A stretch of 64,000 bases of DNA from Dioszegia crocea. Its lineage: Eukaryota > Basidiomycota > Tremellomycetes > Tremellales > Bulleribasidiaceae. The notes below the pieces were generated by a model, which saw only the letters and a list, made by a program, of their open reading frames with translations, did no database searches and was not told the DNA's origin. The position numbers were made by a program, and so were the translations under genes. The stretch lies in the NCBI GenBank assembly GCA_001600615.1, contig BCKK01000004.1, forward strand, positions 1,700,309-1,764,308, written 5' to 3'. This document shows positions 43,231-55,627 of the stretch, in pieces (positions within the stretch are counted from its first letter, which is position 1; each line of letters starts with the position of its first letter).

Positions 43231-45252
43231 ATGCCGCTCTTCCCCGTCTCCATGCCTTCCCTTCCCTCATTCCCTTCCGTCTCATCCATGCGCGCCCTAC
43301 TCGATCCCGAGCCTCAGCTATTCTACCCTGCTCCCAAATCACCCAGCCATCGTCGCCGACGCGATTCGTCCTCCTCAACCCGCTCAAACGCATCCGGTTT
43401 CGGGGCCAACCCTAGCTATCCTAGCGGAGCCGCTTCAGGCTCACCGGTACGCCGCGCTCCTCCAGGTCTAGGACGGCCGCCTGCGGGATCAAGTGGACTA
43501 GGCAGGCTAGGCGCCGCATCTCACTCTGCGATAGATCTATCAGGCTGGAGTAAGGTCGACAACCCACTGGCGGAACTGGGACGGAGGAACTCTTTAAGTT
43601 CAAGACCATATGACGTGACTTGCATACCTTCAACTCCACCTCGAAAGTCATTGGAGACGGACAGACTACCTACCCTAACCCACCTCTCCCCCTCCCCCTC
43701 CCCTTCCCGACGGACCCATCGCCGCTCCCAATCCGCCCTCCCTACTCCAGGCTATACGCGCCCGTACTCTCAAATCCCTGCTCCTCGTGGTCGCCTAGTC
43801 GAATTCTGCCGAAATCCCTTGGCTTTCGCCTCTGCAGTCTCTCTCCCTACGCTGGCAGAGGGCGAGATGGAGCATCTTCACTCGCCCGTACCGGAAGATG
43901 AGACTCCCGTGGCCCACGCACGGCTCTATCGCCGACCATCAACGCGTACAACAATCACCATCCCCCTTCCTCCTTCCCCATCATCACCTACATCCACATC
44001 TAGTCTTGCCGGCTCTTTCCCCTCCCCACTCAGCCTTAGCTTCAGCCTCGATAGCGCAAGCTCTCACTCCTCTTCGTCAGAAGAATCAGACTATTTCGGA
44101 CCGGCAGCTATCATCCTATCGGAAGACCGTGACGAGACGCCTCGGCCGGCAAGTAAACGCCGGAACTCGGATAACGTTCTGATCCTCTCTCCAACTCACT
44201 CATCCTCCGTTCCTCCTCCTCAACGGGTTGCCAAACTGCGCCCACCCGCATCTCCGCGCTCGGACTCACACCGTCTTGCTCCGAGCCAGCGCGGACGGAC
44301 GCAGTCATACGGTCCCGGCCTGAGCATCCCGCTCTCGCGCTCAATATCCACCGTGTCGGACGTGGCAGTCATGGCGACGTGGTCATTTCCTCCTTCGCCC
44401 GAGCGTCAAATGACAGGGTCTGACCAGGCGGCCCCGACGGAAAGTACACAAGCTAGCAGAGGAGGGTTAAGGGAACGACTTCGGACGTTATCCATGCTCG
44501 ATACGTCTGTGCCACACATCGAAGCCGACGCTTTCGCCGAAGAGCCTATCCTCTACGCATCCCCAGCAGAGATTCAGGGAGGATTCGCGCCAAAGTCCAT
44601 GGTGTACGCGCCGACCATTGACGGTCAGCTACCAGGCCTCTCCCAGCTCCCACGCGGTCGTCTAAACCATCATCGCCATACCCACTCTTCTCCTACCTCA
44701 CTTCCTCCTCTCCGCGCACTACCTCCTTCCCATACTCGACAGCCCAGTCGGCTGGCTCGGGGTGGTCTTTTGTTCCCGGACCTCCCGCCGTCGGACTCTG
44801 GAAGCACCATCACCTCATCGTCATCTAGGAGTACATCCCCGGGCAGGCCAGGACATCGCCGGACGGCCACGCCATCTCGTCTTCGGAGTCCGCAGTTGCT
44901 CTCTCTGCCTTTCGCGGCGGATGAAGCGGGCCAGCTCCGCAATACAAGTCACAGGTCTGAGTCTAGCCGGACTAGGGGAACGGAGGATAGGGGTAGTTTG
45001 GCATTGCCTTCTCATCCCCTAGCAAGGACGAGAAGTGCGATTGATCACCCCATTGCAGAAGGAGAGAAGGGTAGGGCGTGGTGGCGGATGAGAAGATCCA
45101 GTGTTGCTGGAGAGACTATACCCGGGTTGAGGGATGCGGTGGATGCGATGCAGGATCGAGCTGGTTTTGAGGAAAATGCTAATCAAGGGAAAACGCGGCG
45201 AAGAGAGACTTCGCCTGAAGATGAGCGATTTATCGATTATGATGATATCTGA
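43231..45252 (+). CDS. Unknown Ser/Pro-rich disordered protein
   Basis: A 673-codon single coding exon from MPLFPVSMPSLPSFPSVSSM to EDERFIDYDDI. Almost the whole chain is Ser/Pro/Arg-rich and probably disordered, with repeated basophilic and proline-directed phosphorylation contexts (HRRRRDSSSSTRSN, RRTHRRSQSALPTPG, RRPSTRTTITIPLP, HRRTATPSRLRSP). No folded domain is seen. The longest calmer segment is RGGLRERLRTLSMLDTSVPH then IEADAFAEEPILYASPAEIQ. Such proteins are often signalling scaffolds or cell-polarity factors, but nothing identifies this one. Full-length openness and Arg/Ser bias support it being coding. Confidence 0.7.
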   Translation: MPLFPVSMPSLPSFPSVSSMRALLDPEPQLFYPAPKSPSHRRRRDSSSSTRSNASGFGANPSYPSGAASGSPVRRAPPGLGRPPAGSSGLGRLGAASHSAIDLSGWSKVDNPLAELGRRNSLSSRPYDVTCIPSTPPRKSLETDRLPTLTHLSPSPSPSRRTHRRSQSALPTPGYTRPYSQIPAPRGRLVEFCRNPLAFASAVSLPTLAEGEMEHLHSPVPEDETPVAHARLYRRPSTRTTITIPLPPSPSSPTSTSSLAGSFPSPLSLSFSLDSASSHSSSSEESDYFGPAAIILSEDRDETPRPASKRRNSDNVLILSPTHSSSVPPPQRVAKLRPPASPRSDSHRLAPSQRGRTQSYGPGLSIPLSRSISTVSDVAVMATWSFPPSPERQMTGSDQAAPTESTQASRGGLRERLRTLSMLDTSVPHIEADAFAEEPILYASPAEIQGGFAPKSMVYAPTIDGQLPGLSQLPRGRLNHHRHTHSSPTSLPPLRALPPSHTRQPSRLARGGLLFPDLPPSDSGSTITSSSSRSTSPGRPGHRRTATPSRLRSPQLLSLPFAADEAGQLRNTSHRSESSRTRGTEDRGSLALPSHPLARTRSAIDHPIAEGEKGRAWWRMRRSSVAGETIPGLRDAVDAMQDRAGFEENANQGKTRRRETSPEDERFIDYDDI

Positions 45253-45549
45253 GATACGAAGTTAAGTTTAGGAAACAATCTATGAGCGAGAGGTAGCGTT
45301 CTGTAATTCAGTCAGTATCTCAATAGCGGAGTGTACGTTTGGGTTGTACTGGTAGTTCTTGGCTGCGATTCTGTATGGATAGGTTGTAGTAGTATACGAG
45401 ATATCGCACGTCTTCCGTCAAGTTGTATATCGATATGAAATGAATGCGTCAGGAGGTCCAAGTGTCAAGTACAACATATAGTATACATCCAGCCGACATA
45501 TCGCAAGAGAACAAATTCGACATCACCCCGAGAGATCGCTCTGATTCGA

Positions 45550-47234
45550 TTACTTTTTCGATCTCTTGGCACTTCTCGTCTTTACACCCTCTGATTTAAT
45601 AGATTTAGGATCTTTAGGGGCACCAAAGAAGTTCGTAATAGACGGTTGCTAATTGATAAGCAAAGACCTCAGCACCATACGCCGAAAGTATGGCAAAGAC
45701 TTACACTTGACGAATCGTCCGCATCCTTTTTCCGAATCACCTCAATCTGATGGCCAGCCCTTTTAGGTTTGGGCTTCTCCTCCTCTGACTCCTCATCCAC
45801 TACCACCGCTAACTTTCGTTTGCCCGTTGTTGACTTCCCAGGTTTCACATCCGATTTCCCATCTGGTTCAGAAGTCGGATTTGGGGCATTTGAGTCATCA
45901 CCCAATCCAACCTCTTTATCGCCTTTTACGATTTCCGTCGATAATTCTTCTTCATCCTTCACCGCCTTGCCCTTCTTTGTTGAAGATGATGGCGCCTCAG
46001 ACTTGATGGATCCGGTTGCAGACTCCGCTTTGGTCTTCGACGATTTCGACGATGCGAAAGGTGATGCCTTTGGTTTGGCTGGGCTTTGCTTTTGGAAGAA
46101 GGATTTTATACCGTCTGCTCGCTCGGAGACGGGTTGGATATAGGTAGGGGAGTTAGTGCCGACTTTGCCGACTTCGGGAGGGACGGGATACCTAATCTGG
46201 ATCAGAATTCTACTCGCCAGTCAAGATCTGGACGGGAAACTTACGATTCCAAACCACTCATACCCTTCAACACCTGCCCCGTCCCGCCCTTCCCTTCTTC
46301 CCACCCTTTCACTTCTCCTAGATCTAACCACCTCTCCACCGCTTCCCACTCCGTAAGCACACATGGCATCCGATCATGTAGCCACATAAAATCCTTGGGC
46401 GGGCTCGTCGTGAGGATCGTAAATGTTGTCAAGGGTAGGGGGTTACCAGTAGGGTATGGTTCTCGCTTATCATCCGGTCCAGAAGGTGTGAAGTAGGATT
46501 CGACAGGGGAGGCGTATTTGACCGTATCGTATAGGCCTGCTATAAACATGAGAGGGGAAGTATCGGATGAAGAGGATGGAGGGGGTAGTCGAGCAAAGTG
46601 GGCGATCTTGGAAGAGGGGCGTTTGAGCCATTCATAGTATCTGTCTCTTTGTCAGCTTTTCTTCATGGTCATCAGGCAATGGAAGCATACTTGCCCTTGA
46701 GCTGGGACAACGCATCGTTTGTACCCTTTCAGAGCATGCCACATGCCTCCTGATCCCGGTTCGAGGAGGGATTCCGATCGGGCGTTGATGGTGTTCAGCG
46801 GAGTGGTAGGCGGGTGTTTCGTCCAGTGAGGTATAAGACCCCATTGACTGAGGTGTGAGCTAAGCTCTCACCGCTCAAGCACAGGTAAGGTTTACCTTTT
46901 GAGGGCATGATAGAGGGGTAGCTTACGCGGTATGTAATACGGCCCGATCAGAGTCCTCTGGGTCCCGATGAACGATAGGCATCCTCTTTCTTGGAGCTAC
47001 ATTGTAATTCCTGCACGAAGAGTCAGTACTGCTCGCCAGTATCCTAAGACCCGGACAGCTGCTCCGATGGGATCAGTAGCCACGGAAACGAAATGGACGA
47101 TCTGCTTACCCGGGCCTATAATCATCTTGCCGCTCCCACCTCGGTCGACCACCCTGAAACAACTGAGGCAGCTGGTTTTGCAGACCATCATACACCTCCT
47201 CGTTACTCAACGCGAGGGCATATCTGCCACACAT
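45550..47234 (-). CDS. SRAP-domain abasic-site protein (HMCES-like) with PIP box
   Basis: HMCES/YedK proteins crosslink through Cys2 to abasic sites in single-stranded DNA. The start MCGRYALAL (47234) places the nucleophilic Cys at position 2 after Met removal. Later exons have VAPRKRMPIVHRD, RAVLHTAQWGLIPHWTKHPP, NTINARSESLL, KRCVVPAQGYYEW (conserved Glu), PLTTFTILTTSP and WLHDRMPCVL (catalytic His). After the domain comes a long Ser/Lys-rich tail. It has a PIP-like ADGIKSFFQ and, in the last exon, QPSITNFFG, which fits the PCNA-binding consensus Q-x-x-I-x-x-F-F, ending in a basic KTRSAKRSKK. Stop 45550-45552. This fits a replication-associated abasic-site sensor. Confidence 0.9.
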
Positions 47235-48080
47235 CTTTCCTATGCACAAGGTATGGATAGTAGATACAACCCATGATGCACATCGATGACTGTACGGCGT
47301 GTCATCCCATCCAAAATTGCCCAAACAGGCAAGAATTAGCAGGTGAAACAACTCTGAAACATCTTAAATATCACCCCTACTTAACAACAACCCCTTCACA
47401 AATTTTCACTTTTGACATTTCCAGATACACTATACACACACCTCACTGGCCCCCCGCCACGCCATCTCTCAGGCCTGATCAGATGAATCGCCTAATATTC
47501 CTCCCAAAAAGACTCGCGTAGCGCCCAATGCAAGATTTTGTCAAGTGCCACACTCGGCATACGGCCGCGGCCTCAGATATCTGATACCGACCCGCCACAC
47601 CTAGGCACGACCTCGGTCGTGGGCTTATACATCTTTACAAAGCCTTTGTCATCTCTTTCTTATTACACACCTTACACTTCGTCTATAAGTGAGCTACCAG
47701 ATGATCATAGATCGAGCATCTACTATACAGGTACACGCTACCTATCATCACCACCTGCCCAATAATTCTTGTGATCCACCATACAACCTCGGTCTCACGG
47801 TCAGGCAGCAATCTCAGCTGAAGCACTGGGGTATAGCATATCATAGGCTATCATAGTGAGTCTGGAGTGACTCACATACAACAAGGAAGTTAGCTGATCC
47901 AATCCAGCGCTTCGCAGTAATCATTACTAGCAGGGACAGCCACAGCCGCAACCTGGCAGCTGAGTTGCGAGTCTAAGTGGTGAGTGGCAAGCCTCTACTA
48001 TTCAGCCAATAGCTCTCAAACTGACTCCCTAGATATTTACAGCATAAGCTCCTGAACTACCCTCGACAGCCTATACAACC
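47235..48080. promoter_or_regulatory. Divergent intergenic region, SRAP gene and membrane protein gene
   Basis: 846 bp between start codons. Short ORFs are present without recognisable content or splice structure. Read as promoters and 5' UTRs. Confidence 0.5.
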
Positions 48081-48980
48081 ATGACAGACCCTCTGTCGCT
48101 CATAGAGCACGGCGTATACTGGGTCCGCGATAATCACATGGCGATCTATCATCAATTCACCCACCTCATCACCCACACCATCCCCCTCCTCATCATCTAC
48201 AATCCTCTCGCTTCCATTAAGCGCGACTACATCAGCCTATACGGCTTTATAACATTCCTCCGCGCCACCCCCATCCTCGAGCGCGACGATGTTACGTCCC
48301 ACCTATGGGCGATCGTCAAGGGCTTCACGGGTCCTCCTGGCGTATCCACCCCCAATACTATTATCACCCTCTGTCTCATCGGCAGCCTCATCAATTTCCT
48401 CTGGATTGGCCAATTGGTCAATCCCTATCCCAAACGATCCCTAAAGCATCTTGCACAGGGCTACATTCTCGAAAAGTTCCGCCGAATGTCACTCGCCCTT
48501 TCAATCTGGATCATCTCCCTCTATGTCGGTCATACATGGTGCCAGGCGCTCATCCGGGCCATGTGCGCCATCGCCAGGTTGTCAGAGCACGAAGGGGCGG
48601 TCTTTGAGCTGGTCAGGGCGTATAGATGGGCAGGGTTCATTGTCCTTCTAGCGACAATGTGGCCTCAACAGCATGGGATTTGGGAGACGATTCTTTGTCC
48701 TGGAACAGAGGCGTATGATCAGATGTACGAGCGGACATTGAAGGTGGTGGGTAAGAAGTGGATATCTGAATGGGAGGTAAGTCTGCTTATTGCCAATACC
48801 ATGTGTTCTCAGCTGATCATCCAGCGAGTCGATAATGAACGACGAAACTCGTTCCGACTCAAACATCCGGAGCTCGAGGTGGAGATTACCGACTTCATCA
48901 ATGGTGACCTGAGTACTGCTGTTACTCGCTATGGTGTCTGGGGCGCACCCAAGAAGCAAGAGCTGGAGTTACCAGTGTAG
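48081..48980 (+). CDS. Unknown multi-pass membrane protein
   Basis: From MTDPLSLIEHGVYWVRDNHM, several hydrophobic segments follow: HTIPLLIIYNPLA, NTIITLCLIGSLINFLWIGQ, LALSIWIISLYVGHTW and WAGFIVLLATMWPQQ. The C-terminal 60 residues are soluble and end GAPKKQELELPV. A 48-nt intron (48777-48824: GTAAGT donor, GCTGAT branch, CCAG acceptor) lies in frame inside an otherwise open reading frame. Spliced, the protein is 283 residues (ISEWERVDNERRN); unspliced, it gains 16. No family recognised. An organellar or ER membrane protein is likely from the hydrophobicity alone. Confidence 0.7.
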   Translation: MTDPLSLIEHGVYWVRDNHMAIYHQFTHLITHTIPLLIIYNPLASIKRDYISLYGFITFLRATPILERDDVTSHLWAIVKGFTGPPGVSTPNTIITLCLIGSLINFLWIGQLVNPYPKRSLKHLAQGYILEKFRRMSLALSIWIISLYVGHTWCQALIRAMCAIARLSEHEGAVFELVRAYRWAGFIVLLATMWPQQHGIWETILCPGTEAYDQMYERTLKVVGKKWISEWEVSLLIANTMCSQLIIQRVDNERRNSFRLKHPELEVEITDFINGDLSTAVTRYGVWGAPKKQELELPV

Positions 48981-49060
48981 GAGTTAAGAGAAAAGGACAT
49001 TTTATAATTTAGGGTTTTGCGATTGGTATATGCATTACAGTAAGATAGAAGCTGTTTGGA

Positions 49061-51242
49061 TCAACCTTCCAACTCTCCCTTCTTGAGAGCATCCGCGTCA
49101 ACCTCTTCATCATCGCTATCCACTCCAGCGTCGGCCTTCTTATCCTCTGTAGACTTCTTGACACCCCCTCCGACAGCTGCTTCAGCAGGGATAATCCCTT
49201 GTGTGCTGTACACATCAGCATCATGTCTTCTCTTTTAGAACTGAGAGGACTCACTTCAAAAATGACAACGCAGGGCTAGAAGAACAATCAACCTGCCTGA
49301 TCCACTTCTGGAAGACATTCGTCTCCAACTCATCCTTCCTCATCCGCTCATATATCCATTTCACCTTGAATGCCTCCATAGTCTCAGCATACTCTTCAAA
49401 GCTTACGGGATCGCGATCCTCCTGCGTCCCACCGAGCTTAAGCGTAATTCGGTCGTTATACGACTTGAATTCAGGTTGTTGGAGTAGTAGACCAAGTGGT
49501 GGTGCTTTGGGAACGTGAATCCGTTTCGGACCGAATGTTTCCAGTATGAGGGAAGGGGGTGAATTGGTTCGGCAAGCCAACATGGCCAAGGAGATCATTT
49601 TGCGCTTGGACGTCAGCTGAGTTCATATGCTATCCCAATGCTCGTCATAGCTTACGATTTGATGTAGCATAAAGCTCTGACCGTGGATTCTTACACTGAT
49701 CCATTCAATCTCGCCATACACTTTCGGATCCCTCACTTCGATACTAATCATGAACCGCTTGACCGTCTTATCGTTGAATGGTTTACCGACGGTATAATTA
49801 TGAAAGTTGCTATTGTATCAGCTTCAAGTTTATCCACAGCATATATAACCTCCAACTCACTGTGTGCCCTCAAACTGCTTGACCAACTCCCTAAATCTCC
49901 CCATCGTCCCTTCATCAACTCTCCAACCTCTCCGTCGCTCATACTCCCCTCTTCTAACCGGTGTGACTTCATCCACACCCTCCCCCTCTCCCTCCGGACG
50001 CGGCTCTTCAACAGGCGTCGCATCTGCGAACTCCGCCGCAGACCCCAGACCTTCTCGCCAGCCAGGAGAAGACTCGTCGAGCCTGACGCAAATTGCATCT
50101 TTTGATGAAGGTGGAAGAAGGCAGTAAGAGGGGAGGAGGTATTCGTATATTCTTGAATCACATGCTCTGGCGGGATTAACATGGGATCGTAGACGCTAGG
50201 AGTATCAAGAACGTACAGTCTGGCTTGGAAAGAGTTCATCGTTCGGACAAACCCCCACATCCTGATTTGATCTGGCAAGAATGAGTTGACGTGCTCTGTA
50301 AGGGTTCTGACTCCTTCAGGTAGAGGTGGTTCGAAGATCATCTTCAGTGAGATACTGAGGGATCAGCACGAGTTCTATCCATAGTCTGGATTTGTGCTGC
50401 TGGGCTCGAGGGGCTCTGTCGTCCCTGGAGGTGTGGAACTCAAGGGAGACATAGACTTACACATTCCCAGCAGCATGGACACCAGCATCTGTCCTCGCCG
50501 AACGCTGCACGTCGACTTTACGATGATCCGTTGCGTTTTCCGCAGAGATCGCTCCGGCTTTGACAAGCGCATCGAAGACGTCACCTTCGATAGTTTTGGC
50601 TTCGTTCGGTTGTCTAATGGGTCAGCTTGGGGAAACTTTGGTCTGCCTCGGCCGAAGAACAGGCAATTGTGAAGCTCACATTTGCATACCAGAGTATCCA
50701 GTTCCACAGTAGCTACAAGGGTCAGCAAAGGATCAAGCTACATCGTTGAAAGTTCCGTTTCGATAAAAGCAGGACATCACTATGGCCCCTCTCGCCAACG
50801 ACCCAACGTGAAGCGAGTCAACTCACCCCAACAACAGCGCCACCCTCTTCTTAGGCAGCCTCTTCACGCCCTCACCTCCCTCACTCTCTCCCGCTCGTCC
50901 CTCAGGCTTCCCAGATCCTGCAACAGGGTTCCAAGGCTGTCGTTCTCTACCCGGTTTACCCTGATATCCTTGTCCCTTCCCCTTCTTCTTCTGCCCCTTA
51001 TCTTTGACACCATTCCCACCCTTCCCGGACACCTCTACATTCTCCCCACTTCCTCCCTCTGTTGGAGCACTTGCATTGGCTGCATCCTCCTCATTTGCAG
51101 GAACGGTCTCATGGACGGATGTACCAGCGACAGTGGAGGATGTTGCCTGTTTCTTTGCTGGTGGTTCGGATGTGTCGGGTTCGGCTCTTGAGGGTGATCC
51201 GGATCGGGCTCGCTTGGGCGCTTCGGTAGAAGGCGATGTCAT
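49061..51242 (-). CDS. PUS1: tRNA pseudouridine synthase Pus1
   Basis: Pus1 (TruA family) makes pseudouridine at several tRNA sites and in other RNAs, in nucleus and mitochondria. From ATG 51242 ([20 protein letters not shown]) a disordered lead ends in a basic [20 protein letters not shown]. The catalytic domain reads [40 protein letters not shown] with the catalytic Asp in [28 protein letters not shown] and [12 protein letters not shown]. After a long insert it continues [17 protein letters not shown] and [20 protein letters not shown]. The C-terminus is charged ([20 protein letters not shown]). Stop 49061-49063. The insert around 49950-50100 (Arg/Ser-rich) is longer than usual. Convergent with the membrane protein gene. 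Confidence 0.92.
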
Positions 51243-51498
51243 GATGGCTAGCAGCGAATGAAAGAGGTTTACAGTAGTTCGGGGTAGCGAAATTAGCTCT
51301 CCTGCAATCAGTGATGGAAAGAGCTTTCCCACGGTCGTCGCCGCCTATGGCTACTGCTGGGGTGCTATCCAAGGGTAGGTGAGATGAAGCTCTGGTGGAA
51401 TGTCCAAGATATATGCCAGGCTAGCTCGACACATCATCACATGACGACAGGGTAAGATACCATAGGATCCACAAATACAACTTGAACATACAAACTCT

Positions 51499-54400
51499 TC
51501 ATCGCCCCATGATCTGCTGTAAGATCCCCACGACACCTACGTCCTTCAAGAACCCTCTCTCTTCTCTATCTTCCTCTTCATCTTCATAACCCCTTCCCTT
51601 TGCCTGTCCACCCCCCTGTTCCCAATCCTCCTCACTGTCCCGTAACCTCCCGCCTGGCCCATCGCCCCACCGTCTTTCCTCAGCCTCATCATTCTCCCTC
51701 TCTTCCTGCTCATCCATAGTTTCCAACCCCAGACCTTCCCTCCGCTCCCTTGAGGCACCGCGTACTCTCCCACCTCCACCTCCACCTCCTCCAAGTCCAA
51801 CTGACAAGTGAGATCTCCCATGATTCCCACCCGCAATACCCGAACCCAACCCATGGCCAGACGCAGAGGATGACGCAAGTAAATGACTACTCTTAGCCCA
51901 CGCTCGATCGTACGTCCGACTTCGTTCCTGTATCCTTCCCTCATCCATTCCCCAGTGTCTATCCCCAGACGCACCAATCGCACTCCCTCCTAATCCCAAT
52001 CCTCTACCTCCCATTCCTCCTCCATACCCTGCATGTCCGGGCCCAGCAGAAACAGGCGACAGCTGGGGATTTATACGCTGATGCACCCCTACGAGCTTAT
52101 CGAGGAACATGGAGCTACTTGGATCCGGTACCCAATCGGGATGTGTAGCCTTAAAGTGCAAGAATGACTTCTCCATCTTGTTCTCGTTTGCGCGGTTCCA
52201 CTCGCGTCTGTCTCGTCCGGCGACCGTACGTGGGTTGGCGCTGGAAGTGGGATCTGGGTCGAGCGGCGATTTCCCCGTCGTCCCGCGTTGTGAATTCGGG
52301 TCGGTATCGTGTTGAGCCGAGGGGTTCCCAATCCCATGTCGCCTGAAATCGAATACGGCGAATGAGCAGACATAGCCGACACCTTCGACGTGGACTGTAA
52401 AGTCTCGGAAGAAGTCGATGATTGCTCCAGCGCACGGAGGCAGGGAGAAGAATAGGATAAACGGTGTGAGGAGGACGGAAAGAAGTTCTTGGAAAAAGAT
52501 GCCAATTTTCATTGAGAACAGGGTTCCAAATTCTTGGTGTACCTGTGACCATCAGCTAGGACTCTGAGATCAAGTGGACAGACTGACCATCTGACTATGC
52601 ATCTTGCCTTGCCATTCCCCCGGCAGATAATGCGTCCACTTGACAACTTCCCTCAAACTAGCCTCTGGATCAAAGACTAGGTTTTCCTCCGGAATCATTC
52701 CGCGCGCAACAGCCAATACACCCCCAAATAACCCCAGGTAGAACAAGACTGTCCGATGTGGGGATATCTCAAAGTGGAGGAAGAGGTCTGGGTCGATGAG
52801 GGACGCAACGAGGAGGACAGCGGCGAAAGAGCCAGCGATAAAGGCTACAAATCTGGGTATATCAGCTGATATTCTAGGGGCGAGTCTGGCCTGGCATAGC
52901 TGGGGTGACATACCGCATAATCAAAGCTGTTCGTTCTTTGGGAAATTGGTCGATGTATTCTTTTGCGATTGGGTAACTCCGATCTAAGCGCTGTTCGAAC
53001 AAATGGGGCAACTCGTTGAACTCGCGGAACTTCCATTGGGCGTACGGCGTATATTGTCGAGAACCGATCGAGGAGGGATTCTTGTGGAATTCCTGTATAT
53101 GTCAGCTTGGTCTTGTCCATCATGAGTCTGACCCAGCTCACGTCAAAGTATCGGAAAAAAAAGTAGATGAGGAGATAAATGACGATAAAGGGCGACAAGA
53201 TTGCGTTTAGGACAGCCATAAAGATGAATCGTCTCTTCAATCTGTACTGTTAGCTATGTGCTTAGCCTCAGACGATGAAATGAGCTCTGTAGCTCACTCT
53301 TCAACCAAATCTTTCCTCCTCTTCTCCCTGACGAACTCTTTCCTCACTTGGCCCCTTCCATCAAACAAATAACCCATAAGGCAAAACCTCAAATTCCACT
53401 CGAGTGCCTTGGTCAATGTATTCTTCCCAAATGACACAAAGCGCCGCTCGCGCTTATCTGCCCGGGTACTAGGTAAGGTTTCTGATAGAGCCGGAGCGAG
53501 AAATCGAGGTGGGACGTAAGGAACGACAGAGTGTGGAAGGGGGAATCGGACTCTGAGATCTAGTAAGTCTTTGTTGAATAGGGCTATGAGATAGTTTTCT
53601 TGTCGTAAGATTCGGCTGAGGGTGTGAGCTGAATTCTCATCCTATTCCAAACCCAGGCAGACGAGTCTGTAGCTCACTTTGCTACGTCGTGTGCGTCCAG
53701 TTTCTTTATTGCGCCATGGTCCTCGCCGTCGCCTACTAGCTCTGCAAGCGCATCGGCCTGACCGTTCGATAATGACGTGACAGGATTATGTTTCCGGATT
53801 TCGCCGACTAGGCGGACAATCTCAGGCCACGGTAAAGTCTGGATATCGGCCTAGATCAGTCAGTTTAATGTTCTGCTGAGAGTCTGGGTAAAAGTAAGGC
53901 TTACATCTGGTATACCCAATAAATGGGTGTAGAATCGGTACATGTCCATCAAGCGTGGTATGGACATGATGAAGCTGGCTAGCTGGAAGATGTATACAAG
54001 GCCGACAGAGATTATGAAGAACATATGTGGGAAAGAGTTCCTAAGTGTGTGAGCTTGAGAATCCTCCAATCTGTTAGGAAAGATCAAAGCTCACCTAGTA
54101 AGACATTGCTTTATTAGCACGTCGTCTAGTCGTCCGATGGAGTTTGGACCGGATAGCTCAGAGTCGAGCTTGGAGTAGTCGATGCATGAGAAGAGGAAGG
54201 TTGAGAAGCCAATGACGAAGAAGGTTGTTCTGTGGTATAAGCTATGGATCTTTCCCGGAAAAGTCGCATGGAGCGTACACTAGATTTAAGAATCGAGCTA
54301 GGATAATGCAGAAAAAGCCTTTGCCCTTGTAGTAGGCGTAGACCTGTGTAATCAGCTTAGTTCCAGCCGCGCTGCCAACGCGACACAGATCAGACAACTG

Positions 54401-55353
54401 ACCTCCTGCAGATACCCATCCAAATCCTCCACATTGACCCATCTCCATAACGCGCGCTCATAAGCACTCAGTCCAACCTTCCTTTCTGGTCGTCCCTCCT
54501 CTTCCAACTGATCCACCTCATCCTCCTCCGCCGAAGCTGCGATGGCAACATACCGCCTCGCACCCTGATTCTTCGCCTTTTCTTTCCCCTTACTCTTCCT
54601 CGGCTCGGGCACAGGCGGATCAAGGTATCCTGCCCGTGGAGAAGCCTTTTTTCCCGAAGATCCCGATACAGCTCGCACCGGAGCAGCCGGCCGAGTGATA
54701 GGTGGTTCTCGAAAGGTTGCCCGTTTATCCCTCGTAGGCGAAGTCGAGGAGGACTGATTCCTCGACGGACCAGCTGAGATAGACGGAGAGACAGATGAGC
54801 TTCCGATATCCGCCGCTTCGATCCCTGAAGTATAGACTGACGGTCCAGGACTTGTACTCCCGCTCCGGCCCGATGCGCTAGAAGAGGGAGGCTGGAATGG
54901 ACCGGGACTGTGGTCTCTCGGTCGAGGAACGGCGGTACCGGCTGGGACCACCATGGGCCGGTGATGATCGGGCAAGGGTGTGGGAGGGGATCTAGGAGTT
55001 CTGTCACCTCCTGATTCGGGCCTAGCATTGCCGAACATCAAAGATTGGCTCGGCCCATCATCATCTTCGTTCGAGTCAGCGCCAGTGGCGAATGATCGCT
55101 TGGTCGGCGTTCGTCCGGCTGATGATCTCGACAACCGACCACCATGATCTTCCCTGTATCGAGGAGATATTGACCTGGCGGAGTTGCTGGGCTCGTCATC
55201 CTCATCAGGTCCTTGTAGCTCGCGAAGAAGCATGGTCGAGGGGCTCTCGGGCTCCTTTGGGAATGCGGACCGCGCCATTGATGCGTATGGATTGAGATAG
55301 GTGGTTGGGGAAATCCGGCCATTGTTACGCGGTGGGGAGGAGGAGGAGGACAT
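51499..55353 (-). CDS. ATG9: Autophagy lipid scramblase Atg9
   Basis: Atg9 is the trimeric multispanning scramblase on autophagy vesicles that seeds the phagophore. The N-terminal 310 residues are Ser/Pro-rich and disordered. The core starts [20 protein letters not shown], then [60 protein letters not shown], the marker [77 protein letters not shown] and [20 protein letters not shown] followed by [11 protein letters not shown]. These are in canonical Atg9 order. The C-terminal 250 residues are Gly- and acid-rich. At least seven introns. Stop 51499-51501. It is divergent from RFC3 across 274 bp. Confidence 0.95.
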
Positions 55354-55543
55354 AGTGGGTAAGACTTCCTGAAGGTATGATTAGGACATGATAAGGTGAT
55401 GCACAGTGAGAGGATGTGGACGTGTCGGCTCTGGTCAAGTGGAGGCGGGTCAAGAATAGGCACATCTAAATCGTTAGGCACGCCGGAAAAGACAGAACTG
55501 AGCCCGGACAGTGACATTTCCGGATTTTAATCCAAGACAAACC

Positions 55544-55553
55544 GGACGCGACT
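55544..55553. promoter_or_regulatory. GACGCGAC motif in ATG9/RFC divergent promoter
   Basis: GGACGCGACT at 55544-55553 contains ACGCGA, an imperfect MBF/MCB-type core, 75-84 bp upstream of the replication factor C start. S-phase regulation would fit, but this is inferred from one imperfect site. Confidence 0.3.
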
Positions 55554-55627
55554 GCCTCCACCATAGCATCAGTCTCTATTCACCACACCCTATCCCATAA
55601 TTCTCACCCTAAGCATTAATCATCACA

